Shown here one piece after another: positions 16,666 to 24,749 of a stretch of 64,000 nucleotides of DNA. Positions within the stretch are counted from its first letter, which is position 1; the number at the start of each line of letters is the position of its first letter. Source of the DNA: a bacterium (GTDB lineage Bacteria; Actinomycetota; Acidimicrobiia; Acidimicrobiales; Bin134); NCBI GenBank assembly GCA_026708015.1, contig JAPOVT010000048.1, positions 62,001 to 126,000 of the forward strand. Direction: 5' to 3'. Position numbers and translations under genes: made by a program. The notes beneath the pieces are model-generated. The model ran no database searches. It was given only the letters and a program-made list of their open reading frames with translations, and was not told where the DNA came from.

Positions 16666-18138
16666 GTGATCGCGTTTCGAACCGGCAGGAAAATCCCGGC
16701 TCGCGCCGAGCTGCACGCGGTGGGGGTGTGCTCAGGGGGCGATGCTGAGCGGCCTGATGAGCTGGACTGGGAGGTGTTGAGCGGCCGGGGGTTCGAGGCC
16801 AAACCCGGTCAGGTGGAGATCGTGTCAGGACCAGACCGGCCCATTGCCGTGGTAGGGCTGGGACCGGCCGAGAAGATCACTACCGCGGTGATTCGCCGGG
16901 CGGCGGCATCGCTGGCCCGGTCGGCCAAGCGGGCAAAGCGAATCACAGTGTCGGTGCTCGATGCCGTGCCCGACAGCGTCGACCGCGCCGAGGCGCTGAG
17001 TGCTTTGGCCGAGGGGATGACACTGGGGGCCTACACCTACGGAGACTTCAAGTCTGAACACAAGCCCAACAAGCTGGAGAACGTGCACGTCATCGGTCCG
17101 GGGGGCCGGGAGGTGTCCGAGGCGCTGGAGCAGGGCCGACGAGTGGGCGAGGCGGTGTGCTTCGCACGTGATCTGGTGAACGAGCCCGGCGGGTCGCTCA
17201 CTCCCACGCGGTTTGCGGAGATTGCCGAGGAGATTGCCGAGCGGGAGGGGCTGGAGATATCGGTGCTCGATCTGGATGCCATCCGCGAGGCGGAAATGGG
17301 CGGTCTGCTGGGGGTGAACCGGGGATCGGATCAACCGCCGCGGTTTGTGGAGGTGTCGTATGCCCCCGACGCGGAGGCCGAGTGCTTGGGGTCGGTTGCG
17401 CTGGTGGGCAAAGGGTTGACCTTCGACTCCGGCGGACTGTCGATCAAGACCGGTACCGGGATGATGACCATGAAGTGCGACATGAGCGGGGGAGCGGCAG
17501 TGCTGGGAGTGATGTCGGCCATTGCCGCAGTGGCCCCCCCGGTCAAGGTCACCGGCTACGTGCCCATGACCGACAACATGCTGGGAGGCGATGCCACCCG
17601 GCCCGGCGATGTGCTGACCATTGCCAACGGCAAGACCGTGGAGGTGCTCAACACCGATGCCGAGGGCCGCCTGGTGCTGGCCGACGCCCTGTCGCTGGCC
17701 TGCCGGGCCGAGCCCGATGCCATTGTCGATCTGGCCACTCTCACCGGGGCGTGCATGGTGGCGCTGGGCCCCAAGGTGGCCGGGCTCATGGGCAACAACA
17801 CCGCGTGGACCGATCAGTTGGCCGACGCCGCCGAGCGCACCGGCGAGCGGGTATGGCGGCTGCCGCTGCCTGACGACTACAAGGCCCAGCTCGACTCCTC
17901 GGTGGCCGACATGAAGAACATCGGCGGGCCCCACGGAGGGGCGCTGACCGCCGGGCTGTTCTTGTCCAACTTCGTGGAGGAAGGCATCCCCTGGGCCCAC
18001 CTGGACATAGCCGGCCCCGCGTTCACCGACACCGAGGACGGCGAGACCGCCAAAGGCGGCACCGGCTTCGGCGTTCGGATGCTCCTGGATGCCCTGGTCA
18101 ACTTCGAGCCGCCCGCGGGGGCTTCGGAGGATGACTGA
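16666..18138 (+). CDS. pepA: Leucyl aminopeptidase (M17)
   Basis: The 490-residue cytosolic enzyme releases N-terminal amino acids. The N-terminal macro-like domain covers about residues 1-160. The catalytic domain carries the metal and active-site lysine in LVGKGLTFDSGGLSIKTG, an Asp in MKCDMSGGAAVLG, and the family signature NTDAEGRLVLADAL with its Asp, Glu and Arg. Length is normal. The GTG start is supported by a strong Shine-Dalgarno site. Its last 41 bases overlap the 3' end of the convergent MauE-like gene. Confidence 0.95.
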   Translation: MIAFRTGRKIPARAELHAVGVCSGGDAERPDELDWEVLSGRGFEAKPGQVEIVSGPDRPIAVVGLGPAEKITTAVIRRAAASLARSAKRAKRITVSVLDAVPDSVDRAEALSALAEGMTLGAYTYGDFKSEHKPNKLENVHVIGPGGREVSEALEQGRRVGEAVCFARDLVNEPGGSLTPTRFAEIAEEIAEREGLEISVLDLDAIREAEMGGLLGVNRGSDQPPRFVEVSYAPDAEAECLGSVALVGKGLTFDSGGLSIKTGTGMMTMKCDMSGGAAVLGVMSAIAAVAPPVKVTGYVPMTDNMLGGDATRPGDVLTIANGKTVEVLNTDAEGRLVLADALSLACRAEPDAIVDLATLTGACMVALGPKVAGLMGNNTAWTDQLADAAERTGERVWRLPLPDDYKAQLDSSVADMKNIGGPHGGALTAGLFLSNFVEEGIPWAHLDIAGPAFTDTEDGETAKGGTGFGVRMLLDALVNFEPPAGASEDD

Positions 18139-18613
18139 GCCACGCGAACACTCCATAGGCCCCTCCGGCCACGACCACTGCAAACGGGGCAAATAGCCAC
18201 TGGTCGGAGTCGAATAGCTGGTCAACGGCCGTTACCGGCCACGCGGCCGCCACTAACCCGGCGGCCAGAGCCAGGATGTTCACCGCCACATGGCGCCAAG
18301 TAGCAGGCATCTCGACTGGGCCGAAGCATCCGCAGGGCATTTCCGACTCCGTGCGCACCATGGCCGCGGCCACCACTGCGAACCCGGCATAGAGCGCAGC
18401 GAGGGCAGTGGCGGGAATGACGCCCCCCACAATGAATGCGCTGACTGCTACCACGAGTTCAACCAGACCCAAGAGCCGCACAGCCCATGGGCGGTGGTAG
18501 AGCTGAAGCCGAGCCAGCGCGGCCGACGCCGGTGCGGGAGTGACTGTCTTGGCCGCGCCCGCGGCGCCCAGCAGGACCGCGGCTATCAGATAGACCGCGG
18601 CCGGATACTCCAT
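18098..18613 (-). CDS. MauE/DoxX-like membrane protein
   Basis: The 171-residue product has about five hydrophobic segments and the motif MPCGCFGPVE, the Cys-Gly-Cys-Phe-Gly loop of the MauE family. MauE is needed for disulfide formation in methylamine dehydrogenase, and homologues occur in other redox contexts, probably as membrane thiol carriers; here no mau genes are present, so a general role in exported-protein thiol redox is only inference. The ATG follows the stop of the DUF1214 gene by three bases, making it the last gene of a four-gene operon, and its 3' end overlaps pepA. Confidence 0.8.
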   Translation of the reverse strand: MEYPAAVYLIAAVLLGAAGAAKTVTPAPASAALARLQLYHRPWAVRLLGLVELVVAVSAFIVGGVIPATALAALYAGFAVVAAAMVRTESEMPCGCFGPVEMPATWRHVAVNILALAAGLVAAAWPVTAVDQLFDSDQWLFAPFAVVVAGGAYGVFAWLSHPPKPPRAARS

Positions 18614-18616
18614 GGG

Positions 18617-19804
18617 CTAGCGCGTGAAGCGGCGCAGGGCGTGGCGGCGACGCTCGGCGTTGATCGCGTCGCGCTCGTCGACGCTGAGCCGGGGGGTCTC
18701 GGGGTGGAGGCAGCCGTCGATCTCGGACATCGGCATGAGCCGCAGGGTGGGCACCGGCGCGGACTCGGCGTTGTTCCACCGGTAGGTGATGGCCCCTTGG
18801 GGGCAGCCGCCCAGGGCGATCCAGTTCTGGATGCCGGGATCCTGGTGGGAGATCACCACCCGCAGCACGCTGTCGGGGTCGAGCCGGGCTTGGGAGTCGT
18901 TCATGGTGGTGGGGAGGTTCACGTAGTCGAGGCTCTGGTACCAGGTGTCGCCTACTTGAATGTTCCAGTACAGGCAGTCGGGCGGGGTCACTTCAAAGAG
19001 CAAAGCCTCGTCGGGGCCCACCTCATACCAGCACTGCCCATAAGACTGCTTTTCGCTTCCTCCCTGGGCGCTCTGACTCACCTTGCGGGGAGGAACATGG
19101 TCGAAGGAGTTGATCTGGCCTCGATTGCGCTGATCCCCGGCGAATTCGGTCCAATACATGGGCACGGTGTTCACCTCCCGGGCCAACTCGTCGAACAGTT
19201 CGCATATCCGCACCGGATCTAGCCGGCCGGGAGGGCCGGCCGGGTCGAGGCATTCGAAGTACAGCTCGGCATGGTCCTCGGCCGCCCAGTCGGAGAAGAA
19301 CTGGCGCACGAACAGCCGAGACTCGAGCGGCTCGACTTGGAACCAGTCGCCGACGTGGTCGCCGGGGTCGGGGTCGGGGCTGAAAATGATGTCGATGTGT
19401 CCGCCGCCAATGTCGGTCAGGTCGGGACTGCCGACGTCGACGAGTTGGGTGATGCGCCCTCGACCGAAGCGGTGGTCCATCAGCGATAGCCCCAAGTAGC
19501 GCAAGGTGTCGATGCGCCCGGTGAGACGGTAGGTGTGGCTCAGGTCCACCGGTGCGGTCATGTACATCGCATCGGGATTGTCCTGGCCCACCTTGAATGG
19601 GTACACCCAACCCAGCTCGGGGTGGTCGGGATCGTTATTCTCCACGATCCGGTCAAAGGCCCAAAAGAACATCCGCAGCTGATGGCGCAGGCCTTCGGCC
19701 TGCTCGGATGTATCAGTCCCGTTTTCTGGATCGAAGATGTAGTCGGCCGACTCCTTGAGGGTGTCGCAAAGCCGATTCCAAGAAGCTCTTAGGTCGTTGT
19801 CCAC
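18617..19804 (-). CDS. DUF1214-like protein, copy A
   Basis: The 395-residue product has no signal peptide or membrane span. Its C-terminal part, with PPDCLYWNIQVGDTWYQSLD followed by YVNLPTTMNDSQ, VVISHQDPGIQNWIALGG and an Arg-rich end, resembles DUF1214 proteins, a beta-rich family of unknown function frequent in actinobacteria. The GTG start gives MDNDLRASWNRLCDTLKESA. It is a close paralogue of the next gene upstream (copy B), sharing start, end and most internal motifs, and the similarity continues a few bases upstream of both start codons, so the pair arose by tandem duplication. Confidence 0.75.
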   Translation of the reverse strand: MDNDLRASWNRLCDTLKESADYIFDPENGTDTSEQAEGLRHQLRMFFWAFDRIVENNDPDHPELGWVYPFKVGQDNPDAMYMTAPVDLSHTYRLTGRIDTLRYLGLSLMDHRFGRGRITQLVDVGSPDLTDIGGGHIDIIFSPDPDPGDHVGDWFQVEPLESRLFVRQFFSDWAAEDHAELYFECLDPAGPPGRLDPVRICELFDELAREVNTVPMYWTEFAGDQRNRGQINSFDHVPPRKVSQSAQGGSEKQSYGQCWYEVGPDEALLFEVTPPDCLYWNIQVGDTWYQSLDYVNLPTTMNDSQARLDPDSVLRVVISHQDPGIQNWIALGGCPQGAITYRWNNAESAPVPTLRLMPMSEIDGCLHPETPRLSVDERDAINAERRRHALRRFTR

Positions 19805-19856
19805 GGTGTATGTCTAGCCGCGGCCATTCCATCTGGGCAGCCCAAGGACATGATGC

Positions 19857-21041
19857 CTATCTCGTGAAGCGCCGCAGGGCGTGGCGGCGGCGCTCGGCGT
19901 TAAGGGCGGCGCGGTCGTCGGCGCTGATTTGGGGGGTGTCGGGGTGAAGGCAGCCGGCGACTTCGGACACTGAAATCAGCTTCAGCTCAGGCACCGGCGC
20001 GGAGTCGGCGTTGTTCCACCTATAAGTGAGCACTCCTTGGGGGCAGCCGCCCAGGGCGATCCAGTTCTGGATGCCGGGGTCTTGGTGGGAGACCACCACC
20101 CGCAGCACCCCGTCGGAGTCGAGGCGGGCCTGGGAGTCGTTCATGGTGGTGGGGAGGTTCACGTAGTCGAGGCTCTGGAACCAGGTGTCGCCCACTTGGA
20201 TGTTCCAGTAGAGGCAGTTTGGCGGGGCCACCTCGAACAACAGGGCCTCGTCGGGGCCCACCTCAAACCAGCACCCTCCGTAGGCCTGCTGATCGCTGCC
20301 TCCCAGGCCTTCGCCGCTGTATTTCCCCTCAACGTGGGCGAATGTGTTTATCTCATCCCGGTCGCGGTAGCCCACCGCATAGTCGGTCCAAAACTTGGGG
20401 ACGGTGTCGATCTCATTGGCCACCTCGCCGATCAGTGCCGCGGTGCGAACCGGGTCGAGTCGGGCGGGGGGAGCTGAGGAGTCGAGGCATTCCAAGTGGA
20501 GCTCGGCATGGCTCTCGGCGCCCCAGTCGGAGAAGAACTGGCGAACCAGCAGCCGGGCAAGCTCGGGCACAACCTGGTACCAATCGCCAACGTGGTCGCC
20601 GGGGTCGGGGTCGGGGCTGAAGACAACGTCGATGCGTCCGCCGCCGATGTCGGTGAGGTCGGGCGTGCCCACGTTCAGCCGTTGGGTTATGCCTCCTCGT
20701 CCGGAGACGAAATTCAGTATTGACAACCCCAAGTAGCGCACTGTGTCGATGCGTCCGGTGAGGCGGTACGTGAGGTTCAAATCGAGCGGCGCGGTCTGAT
20801 ACAGCCCATCGGGGTTGTCTTGGCCGAATTTCGCGGGATAGGTCCAGCCCAGTTCGGGGTGTTGGGGGTCGTTGTTCTCAAGGGTTCGGTCGAGCGCCAA
20901 ATAGAGCATCCGAAGGTGGTGGCGCAATCCCTCAGCCTGCTCGGAGGCGTCCACTCCCAGCGCAGGGTCGAACACGTAGTCGGCCGATTCCTTTAGCGTG
21001 TCGCACAGCCGGTCCCAGGAAGCTTTCAAGTCATTGTCCAC
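19857..21041 (-). CDS. DUF1214-like protein, copy B
   Basis: This 394-residue protein is the tandem paralogue of copy A. Both read MDNDL(R/K)ASW(N/D)RLCDTLKESADY at the start and AERRRHALRRFTR at the end. They differ most in residues 200-260, where copy A has QINSFDHVPPRKVSQSAQGG and copy B has EINTFAHVEGKYSGEGLGG, so this loop may set specificity. The GTG start lies nine bases after the stop of the upstream hypothetical gene. No catalytic residues can be assigned. Confidence 0.75.
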   Translation of the reverse strand: MDNDLKASWDRLCDTLKESADYVFDPALGVDASEQAEGLRHHLRMLYLALDRTLENNDPQHPELGWTYPAKFGQDNPDGLYQTAPLDLNLTYRLTGRIDTVRYLGLSILNFVSGRGGITQRLNVGTPDLTDIGGGRIDVVFSPDPDPGDHVGDWYQVVPELARLLVRQFFSDWGAESHAELHLECLDSSAPPARLDPVRTAALIGEVANEIDTVPKFWTDYAVGYRDRDEINTFAHVEGKYSGEGLGGSDQQAYGGCWFEVGPDEALLFEVAPPNCLYWNIQVGDTWFQSLDYVNLPTTMNDSQARLDSDGVLRVVVSHQDPGIQNWIALGGCPQGVLTYRWNNADSAPVPELKLISVSEVAGCLHPDTPQISADDRAALNAERRRHALRRFTR

Positions 21042-21050
21042 GGCGTATGT

Positions 21051-21491
21051 CTAGCGTCCTGCACCCAGGGCAGGGGACTTGGGCTGAGAGTAGTAGGAGG
21101 AGTGGGTGCGCTGGAGGTGGGCAGGCAGCCGTTTGAGTTGCATGTTGTTGAGCGGGGGCAGTTGGCGCCTGACGGCATACCCGGCGTGGCCCTCCGAGGC
21201 CAGCCGGAACATAACCAGGCGGTGCAGGGTGCGGTGCATTCCGCCCCGGGGTCCGGCCTTGGGGCTGATGCCCAATTGCAGCGCGATGGGGGCTACGGAG
21301 AGTTCAAACCCATCAGGCGAGCTCTCGAACTCGTGAGCCATATGGCGCAGGAGCCAGGCAGCGGTAGGGCCGATGATTCCCAACCAGAAAAGCTCCGCGT
21401 ATCTGGATCGGGGATCGTGCCCGCATTCCTCGGTGACCGAGTCTCGCCAAGGCTCTATCCAAAGTGAAGAGTGCATGAAGGGGGATGTCAT
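21051..21491 (-). CDS. Hypothetical protein, possible winged-helix-like
   Basis: The 146-residue product is not recognised. It starts MTSPFMHSSLWIEPWRDSVT; the central part ELFWLGIIGPTAAWLLRHMA is hydrophobic, and the following ELSVAPIALQLGISPKAGPR and HRTLHRLVMFRLA have the rhythm of a helix-turn-helix region with replication- or regulator-like wing, but this is a weak impression. It is the first gene of the operon that continues into the two DUF1214 genes and the MauE-like gene, so it could regulate them. It is divergent from the sirtuin gene. Confidence 0.6.
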   Translation of the reverse strand: MTSPFMHSSLWIEPWRDSVTEECGHDPRSRYAELFWLGIIGPTAAWLLRHMAHEFESSPDGFELSVAPIALQLGISPKAGPRGGMHRTLHRLVMFRLASEGHAGYAVRRQLPPLNNMQLKRLPAHLQRTHSSYYSQPKSPALGAGR

Positions 21492-21598
21492 GGGAGGATC
21501 GTTTCTGCCAGCAGGGGCTTTGCCAGATACATGGAGGAAGATTTAGATGAATTTTGCCTACTCTCATGCAATGCTGTCAAGGGTCAGATAGGAAATTC

Positions 21599-22372
21599 AT
21601 GCGTCAGATCGAAGAACTGGGCGAAGAGATCGAGGCGGCCCGAAATGTGCTGCGTTCCGCGAAGAGAATTGTCGTGCTCACCGGAGCAGGGATCTCTACC
21701 GACAGCGGCATTCCCGACTTCCGGGGGCCGGAGGGGCTGTGGACCAAGAACCCCGAGGCCGAGAAGACGGCCACGCTGTCGTCGTATGTGTCCGACCCCG
21801 AGCTGCGCAAGCGCAACTGGCAGCGGCTGGTCGAGGGGTCGATGTGGGAGGGCAAGGATCCCAATCCCGGACACCGGGCGCTGGTGGATCTGGAGCGTCA
21901 GGGAAGGCTGCACACGCTGATCACCCAGAACGTCGACGGCCTGCATCGGGCGGCGGGCACCTCTGAGGACCGATTGGTGGAGATCCACGGCACCACGTCC
22001 AAAGTCCGCTGCCTGGATTGCGGCGACACCGCTCCCATGGAGTACGCCTTGGAGCGGGTGAGGGCGGGGGAGGCCGACCCGCCGTGTCGCATCTGCGGCG
22101 GGATCTTGAAGTCGGCCACCATCTCCTTCGGCCAGAATCTGGTGATGGCCGATCTGCACCGCTCGGAACAGGCCGCCATGGCCTGCGACAGTTTGCTGGC
22201 GGTTGGTTCCACCCTCACCGTGTACCCGATCGCCAACGTGGTGCCCATTGCCCATCAGGCCGGTTCCCCGGTGGTGATAGTGAACGCCGAGCCCACTCCC
22301 TTCGACGGATTGGCCGCCGCAGTGGTGCCGGCCTCGATAAGCGAGGCGCTGCCGCTGATCGTTGCCCAATGA
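21599..22372 (+). CDS. cobB: NAD-dependent protein deacylase (sirtuin)
   Basis: The 257-residue product is a class III bacterial sirtuin that removes acyl groups from lysines using NAD. It has VLTGAGISTDSGIPDFRGPEG, the NAD loop; TQNVDGLHRAAG, with Gln-Asn-Asp and the nearby catalytic His in VEIHGTTSK; and a zinc site in CLDCG and CRICGG. The ATG at 21599 with AGGA five bases upstream is preferred over the ATG at 21554, which would add 15 residues lacking family resemblance. Sirtuins typically regulate acyl-CoA synthetases; no such partner is adjacent. Confidence 0.92.
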   Translation: MRQIEELGEEIEAARNVLRSAKRIVVLTGAGISTDSGIPDFRGPEGLWTKNPEAEKTATLSSYVSDPELRKRNWQRLVEGSMWEGKDPNPGHRALVDLERQGRLHTLITQNVDGLHRAAGTSEDRLVEIHGTTSKVRCLDCGDTAPMEYALERVRAGEADPPCRICGGILKSATISFGQNLVMADLHRSEQAAMACDSLLAVGSTLTVYPIANVVPIAHQAGSPVVIVNAEPTPFDGLAAAVVPASISEALPLIVAQ

Positions 22373-22396
22373 ACCGGCCCGGGGATTAGTTCAGGA

Positions 22397-22425
22397 TTGG
22401 TAAAATCGGACTAACTCGGTAGGAT
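22397..22425 (+). promoter_or_regulatory. Candidate promoter and operator upstream of the rhodanese-ThiF gene
   Basis: TTGGTA (22397-22402) and TAGGAT (22420-22425) are separated by exactly 17 bases, a good -35/-10 pair about 60 bases before the ATG. The A+T-rich spacer lies between the inverted arms TTAGT (22386-22390) and ACTAA (22410-22414), and the ACTCGGTAGG stretch resembles sites seen before sulfur-metabolism genes of actinobacteria. A repressor of sulfur genes is plausible but not proven. Confidence 0.35.
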
Positions 22426-22487
22426 TTGTAGGGAATTCTCCCCGACGCCTGAACCGATGTCCCGCCACGATCGAGGTGATTTTGGCC

Positions 22488-23651
22488 ATGTCCACATTCA
22501 GAGATTTGTTAAAAGAGGCCAAAGCCGTGATCCGGGAGGCCGATCCCTCGGGCGCGGAGGCGATGCTGGCTGAGGGCGCGGTGCTCCTTGACGTTCGAGA
22601 GCCTGACGAGTACGAGCAAGGGGCGATACCCGGCTCGGTCCACATCCCCCGGGGCAACCTCGAGCCCAACGTGGAGAACCGGCTGTCCGACAAGGATGCC
22701 CCGGTGGTGGTCATGTGCGCGGGCGGCGTTCGCTCTGCGTTCGCGGCCCAGACCCTTCAGGAGATGGGCTACGGCGACGTGGTGTCGATGGACGGCGGAT
22801 TCAACCAGTGGAAAGACGAGGGCCGGGACTGGGCCCTGCCAGTGTCGCTGACCCCCGACCAGCGCAACCGGTACCACCGCCATTTGCTGCTGCCCGAGGT
22901 AGGCACCGAGGGCCAGATCAAGCTTCTGGATGCCAAGGTCCTCTGCCTGGGTGCCGGAGGGCTGGGCTCTCCCGCCGCCCTGTACTTGGCCGCCGCCGGA
23001 GTGGGCACCGTGGGCATCGTGGACATGGACGTGGTGGACGCCTCCAATCTCCAGCGCCAGATTCTCCACAACCTCGACCGGGTGGGGGATCGCAAGGTGG
23101 ACTCGGCCAAGAAGACACTCAACGCCTTGAACCCCGACGTGAACGTGGTGACCTACGACGTGCGGCTGGGGGCCGACAACATCGTCGACATCATCAAGGA
23201 CTACGACGTGATAGTGGACGGCGCCGACAATTTCCCGGTGCGCTACATGCTCAACGACGCCTCGGTGAAGCTGGGCATCCCCGTGGTCCACGGTTCGATC
23301 TTCCGGTTCGAAGGCCAGGTCACGGTGTTCGATCCCCGCAACGGCCCCACCTACCGGGACATGATCCCCGAGCCACCCCCCGCTGAGATGGCCCCGAGCT
23401 GCGCCGAGGCCGGTGTGCTGGGAGTGCTTCCGGGCATCGTGGGTTCGATCCAGGCCTTGGAGGCCATCAAGTTGATCTTGGGCCACGGAGACACCCTGGT
23501 AGGGCGGCTGCTGGCCTTCGACGCCAGCGAGATGTCGTTCCGGGAGTACAAGCTGCGGCCCGATCCGGATCAGCCCGTCACCTGGGAGAACCGGGACAAG
23601 ATCCAGGTTGTCGAACTCGACGGGCTCTGTGCCCCCGCCCCGCTGGGCTAG
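22488..23651 (+). CDS. moeB: Rhodanese-ThiF/MoeB adenylyltransferase-sulfurtransferase
   Basis: The 387-residue product activates the C-terminus of a ubiquitin-like sulfur carrier (MoaD, ThiS or CysO type) and can supply its sulfur. Residues 25-115 are a rhodanese domain with the active loop VVMCAGGVRSAFA; residues 125-370 are a ThiF/MoeB domain with the ATP-binding GAGGLGSPAALYLA, VDASNLQRQ and GADNFPVRY and the catalytic cysteine in APSCAEAGVLG. The usual actinobacterial MoeZ has the rhodanese at the C-terminus, so the order is reversed. The zinc-binding CxxC pairs of MoeB are not visible (TYRDMIPEPP and the C-terminus lack them). The ATG at 22488 has GAGGTG upstream; an in-frame GTG at 22476 is possible. 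Confidence 0.88.
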   Translation: MSTFRDLLKEAKAVIREADPSGAEAMLAEGAVLLDVREPDEYEQGAIPGSVHIPRGNLEPNVENRLSDKDAPVVVMCAGGVRSAFAAQTLQEMGYGDVVSMDGGFNQWKDEGRDWALPVSLTPDQRNRYHRHLLLPEVGTEGQIKLLDAKVLCLGAGGLGSPAALYLAAAGVGTVGIVDMDVVDASNLQRQILHNLDRVGDRKVDSAKKTLNALNPDVNVVTYDVRLGADNIVDIIKDYDVIVDGADNFPVRYMLNDASVKLGIPVVHGSIFRFEGQVTVFDPRNGPTYRDMIPEPPPAEMAPSCAEAGVLGVLPGIVGSIQALEAIKLILGHGDTLVGRLLAFDASEMSFREYKLRPDPDQPVTWENRDKIQVVELDGLCAPAPLG

Positions 23652-23661
23652 ACGATTGGCT

Positions 23662-23676
23662 TAGTCCTTTGGACTA
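23662..23676. terminator. Possible short bidirectional hairpin between convergent genes
   Basis: TAGTCC, TTT, GGACTA forms a perfect six-base-pair stem with a three-base loop between the stops of moeB and the DUF2304 gene, and includes the latter's stop codon. It has no U-tract, so it is a weak terminator candidate. Confidence 0.3.
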
Positions 23677-24039
23677 GTCCTCAGAGCGGGCGTCCTTTCG
23701 CTGCTCTTCGAGTTCACGGCGCAGGAGCGCCACCTCTTCCATGAGGATCTGAATGCGCTGCTCGGTGCGGCTGAGCTCCCAGGAGTACTGCACCAGTACA
23801 ATCAGCACGAATCCCAAGGCAGCCATGAACACCAGCGACGGCGTGTAGTCCACTCCCAGCCAGCCCCCCACGGTGTCGGCCACATCGGGGGCCGCGGCTA
23901 GCAGCAGCATCAGTGCCGAGGTGATCATCCACAGCAGCCCGTACTTGGAGACCATCCCGCCCCGGCGCTGGAGCTTGAGGATGATGGCCACCACGACGGC
24001 GGCTAACAGGGCAGAAACGATTCGGGCGGTGAGGCTCAT
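23674..24039 (-). CDS. DUF2304 family small membrane protein
   Basis: The 121-residue product has three hydrophobic segments (IVSALLAAVVVAIILKL; LLWMITSALMLLLAAAP; LVFMAALGFVLIVLVQYSW) and a C-terminal coiled coil (TEQRIQILMEEVALLRRELE). This is the DUF2304 layout, a family nearly always next to a dolichol-phosphate-mannose-synthase-like glycosyltransferase. Here its ATG overlaps the TGA of exactly such a gene (ATGA), which supports a joint role at the membrane in polyprenyl-phosphate sugar handling. The exact role is not established. Confidence 0.88.
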   Translation of the reverse strand: MSLTARIVSALLAAVVVAIILKLQRRGGMVSKYGLLWMITSALMLLLAAAPDVADTVGGWLGVDYTPSLVFMAALGFVLIVLVQYSWELSRTEQRIQILMEEVALLRRELEEQRKDARSED

Positions 24040-24746
24040 GATCGACCTCCGATGAAGACAGCGAGCAGGGTTCGGGCGTAGTGGAAGACCAGGGTGGCCC
24101 CCTGGGTCGATGGCTGGCCCCCTTGGCGGGGGGCCATGGCCACCGGCACTTCTTGGATGGCCAGCCCGGCGCGGGCGGCGATCGACAGGCCGAGCAGGTT
24201 GTCTAGGTATCCCGCCGGAAGCTGCTGGGAGAACAGCTCCACGCAGGGCCTCGACATGGCCCAAAACCCCGATGTGGGGTCGGTGAGCGCCACGCCGCGG
24301 CGATGGCGGAGAACTTGGCTGACCAGGCGCATGGCCGCCCGCCGGATTCGGGACACCGGGTAGGGAGCGGCGCAGTCGGAGTGGAATCGGCTGCCCAGCA
24401 CCAGATCGGCTCCCGAGCGGGAGGCAGCCAGCAGAGTGGGAATATCGGCGGCGGCGTGCTGGCCGTCGGCGTCCAGCACCAGGGCATGGTCCCACTGGCG
24501 GCGGGCGGCGTAGCGGAAGCCCAGCCGAAGGGCGGCCCCGTAGCCCAGGTTCACCGGCAGCCTCAGGACGGTGGCCCCGGCGGTGGTGGCCTTCTCGGCA
24601 GTGTCATCGGCCGAGCCGTCGTCCACCACCACGACCTCCATTGGTCCGGAGCAGGACCGCTGCAAGTCGGAGATCACTGCTCCCACGGTGTCCTCCTCGT
24701 TGAAGGCGGGGATAACAACGATGAGTCGGGGAGCGGCCACGGTCAC
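24036..24746 (-). CDS. Family 2 glycosyltransferase, polyprenyl-phosphate mannose synthase-like
   Basis: The 236-residue product has the GT-A fold signatures VVIPAFNEEDTVGAVI, VVVDDGSADDT and the DxD-type VLDADGQHAAADIPTL. This set matches enzymes that move a sugar from a nucleotide donor to polyprenyl phosphate on the inner membrane face, feeding GT-C enzymes that work outside. The following DUF2304 gene and the GT-C-like membrane protein gene directly upstream (three bases between stop and this GTG) fit that pathway. The sugar cannot be told from sequence. Confidence 0.9.
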   Translation of the reverse strand: MTVAAPRLIVVIPAFNEEDTVGAVISDLQRSCSGPMEVVVVDDGSADDTAEKATTAGATVLRLPVNLGYGAALRLGFRYAARRQWDHALVLDADGQHAAADIPTLLAASRSGADLVLGSRFHSDCAAPYPVSRIRRAAMRLVSQVLRHRRGVALTDPTSGFWAMSRPCVELFSQQLPAGYLDNLLGLSIAARAGLAIQEVPVAMAPRQGGQPSTQGATLVFHYARTLLAVFIGGRS

Positions 24747-24749
24747 AGC

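Noticed and set aside
16825-18225. Long reverse open frame opposite pepA
   Set aside because: Antisense shadow of a well-supported leucyl aminopeptidase with no recognisable motifs of its own.
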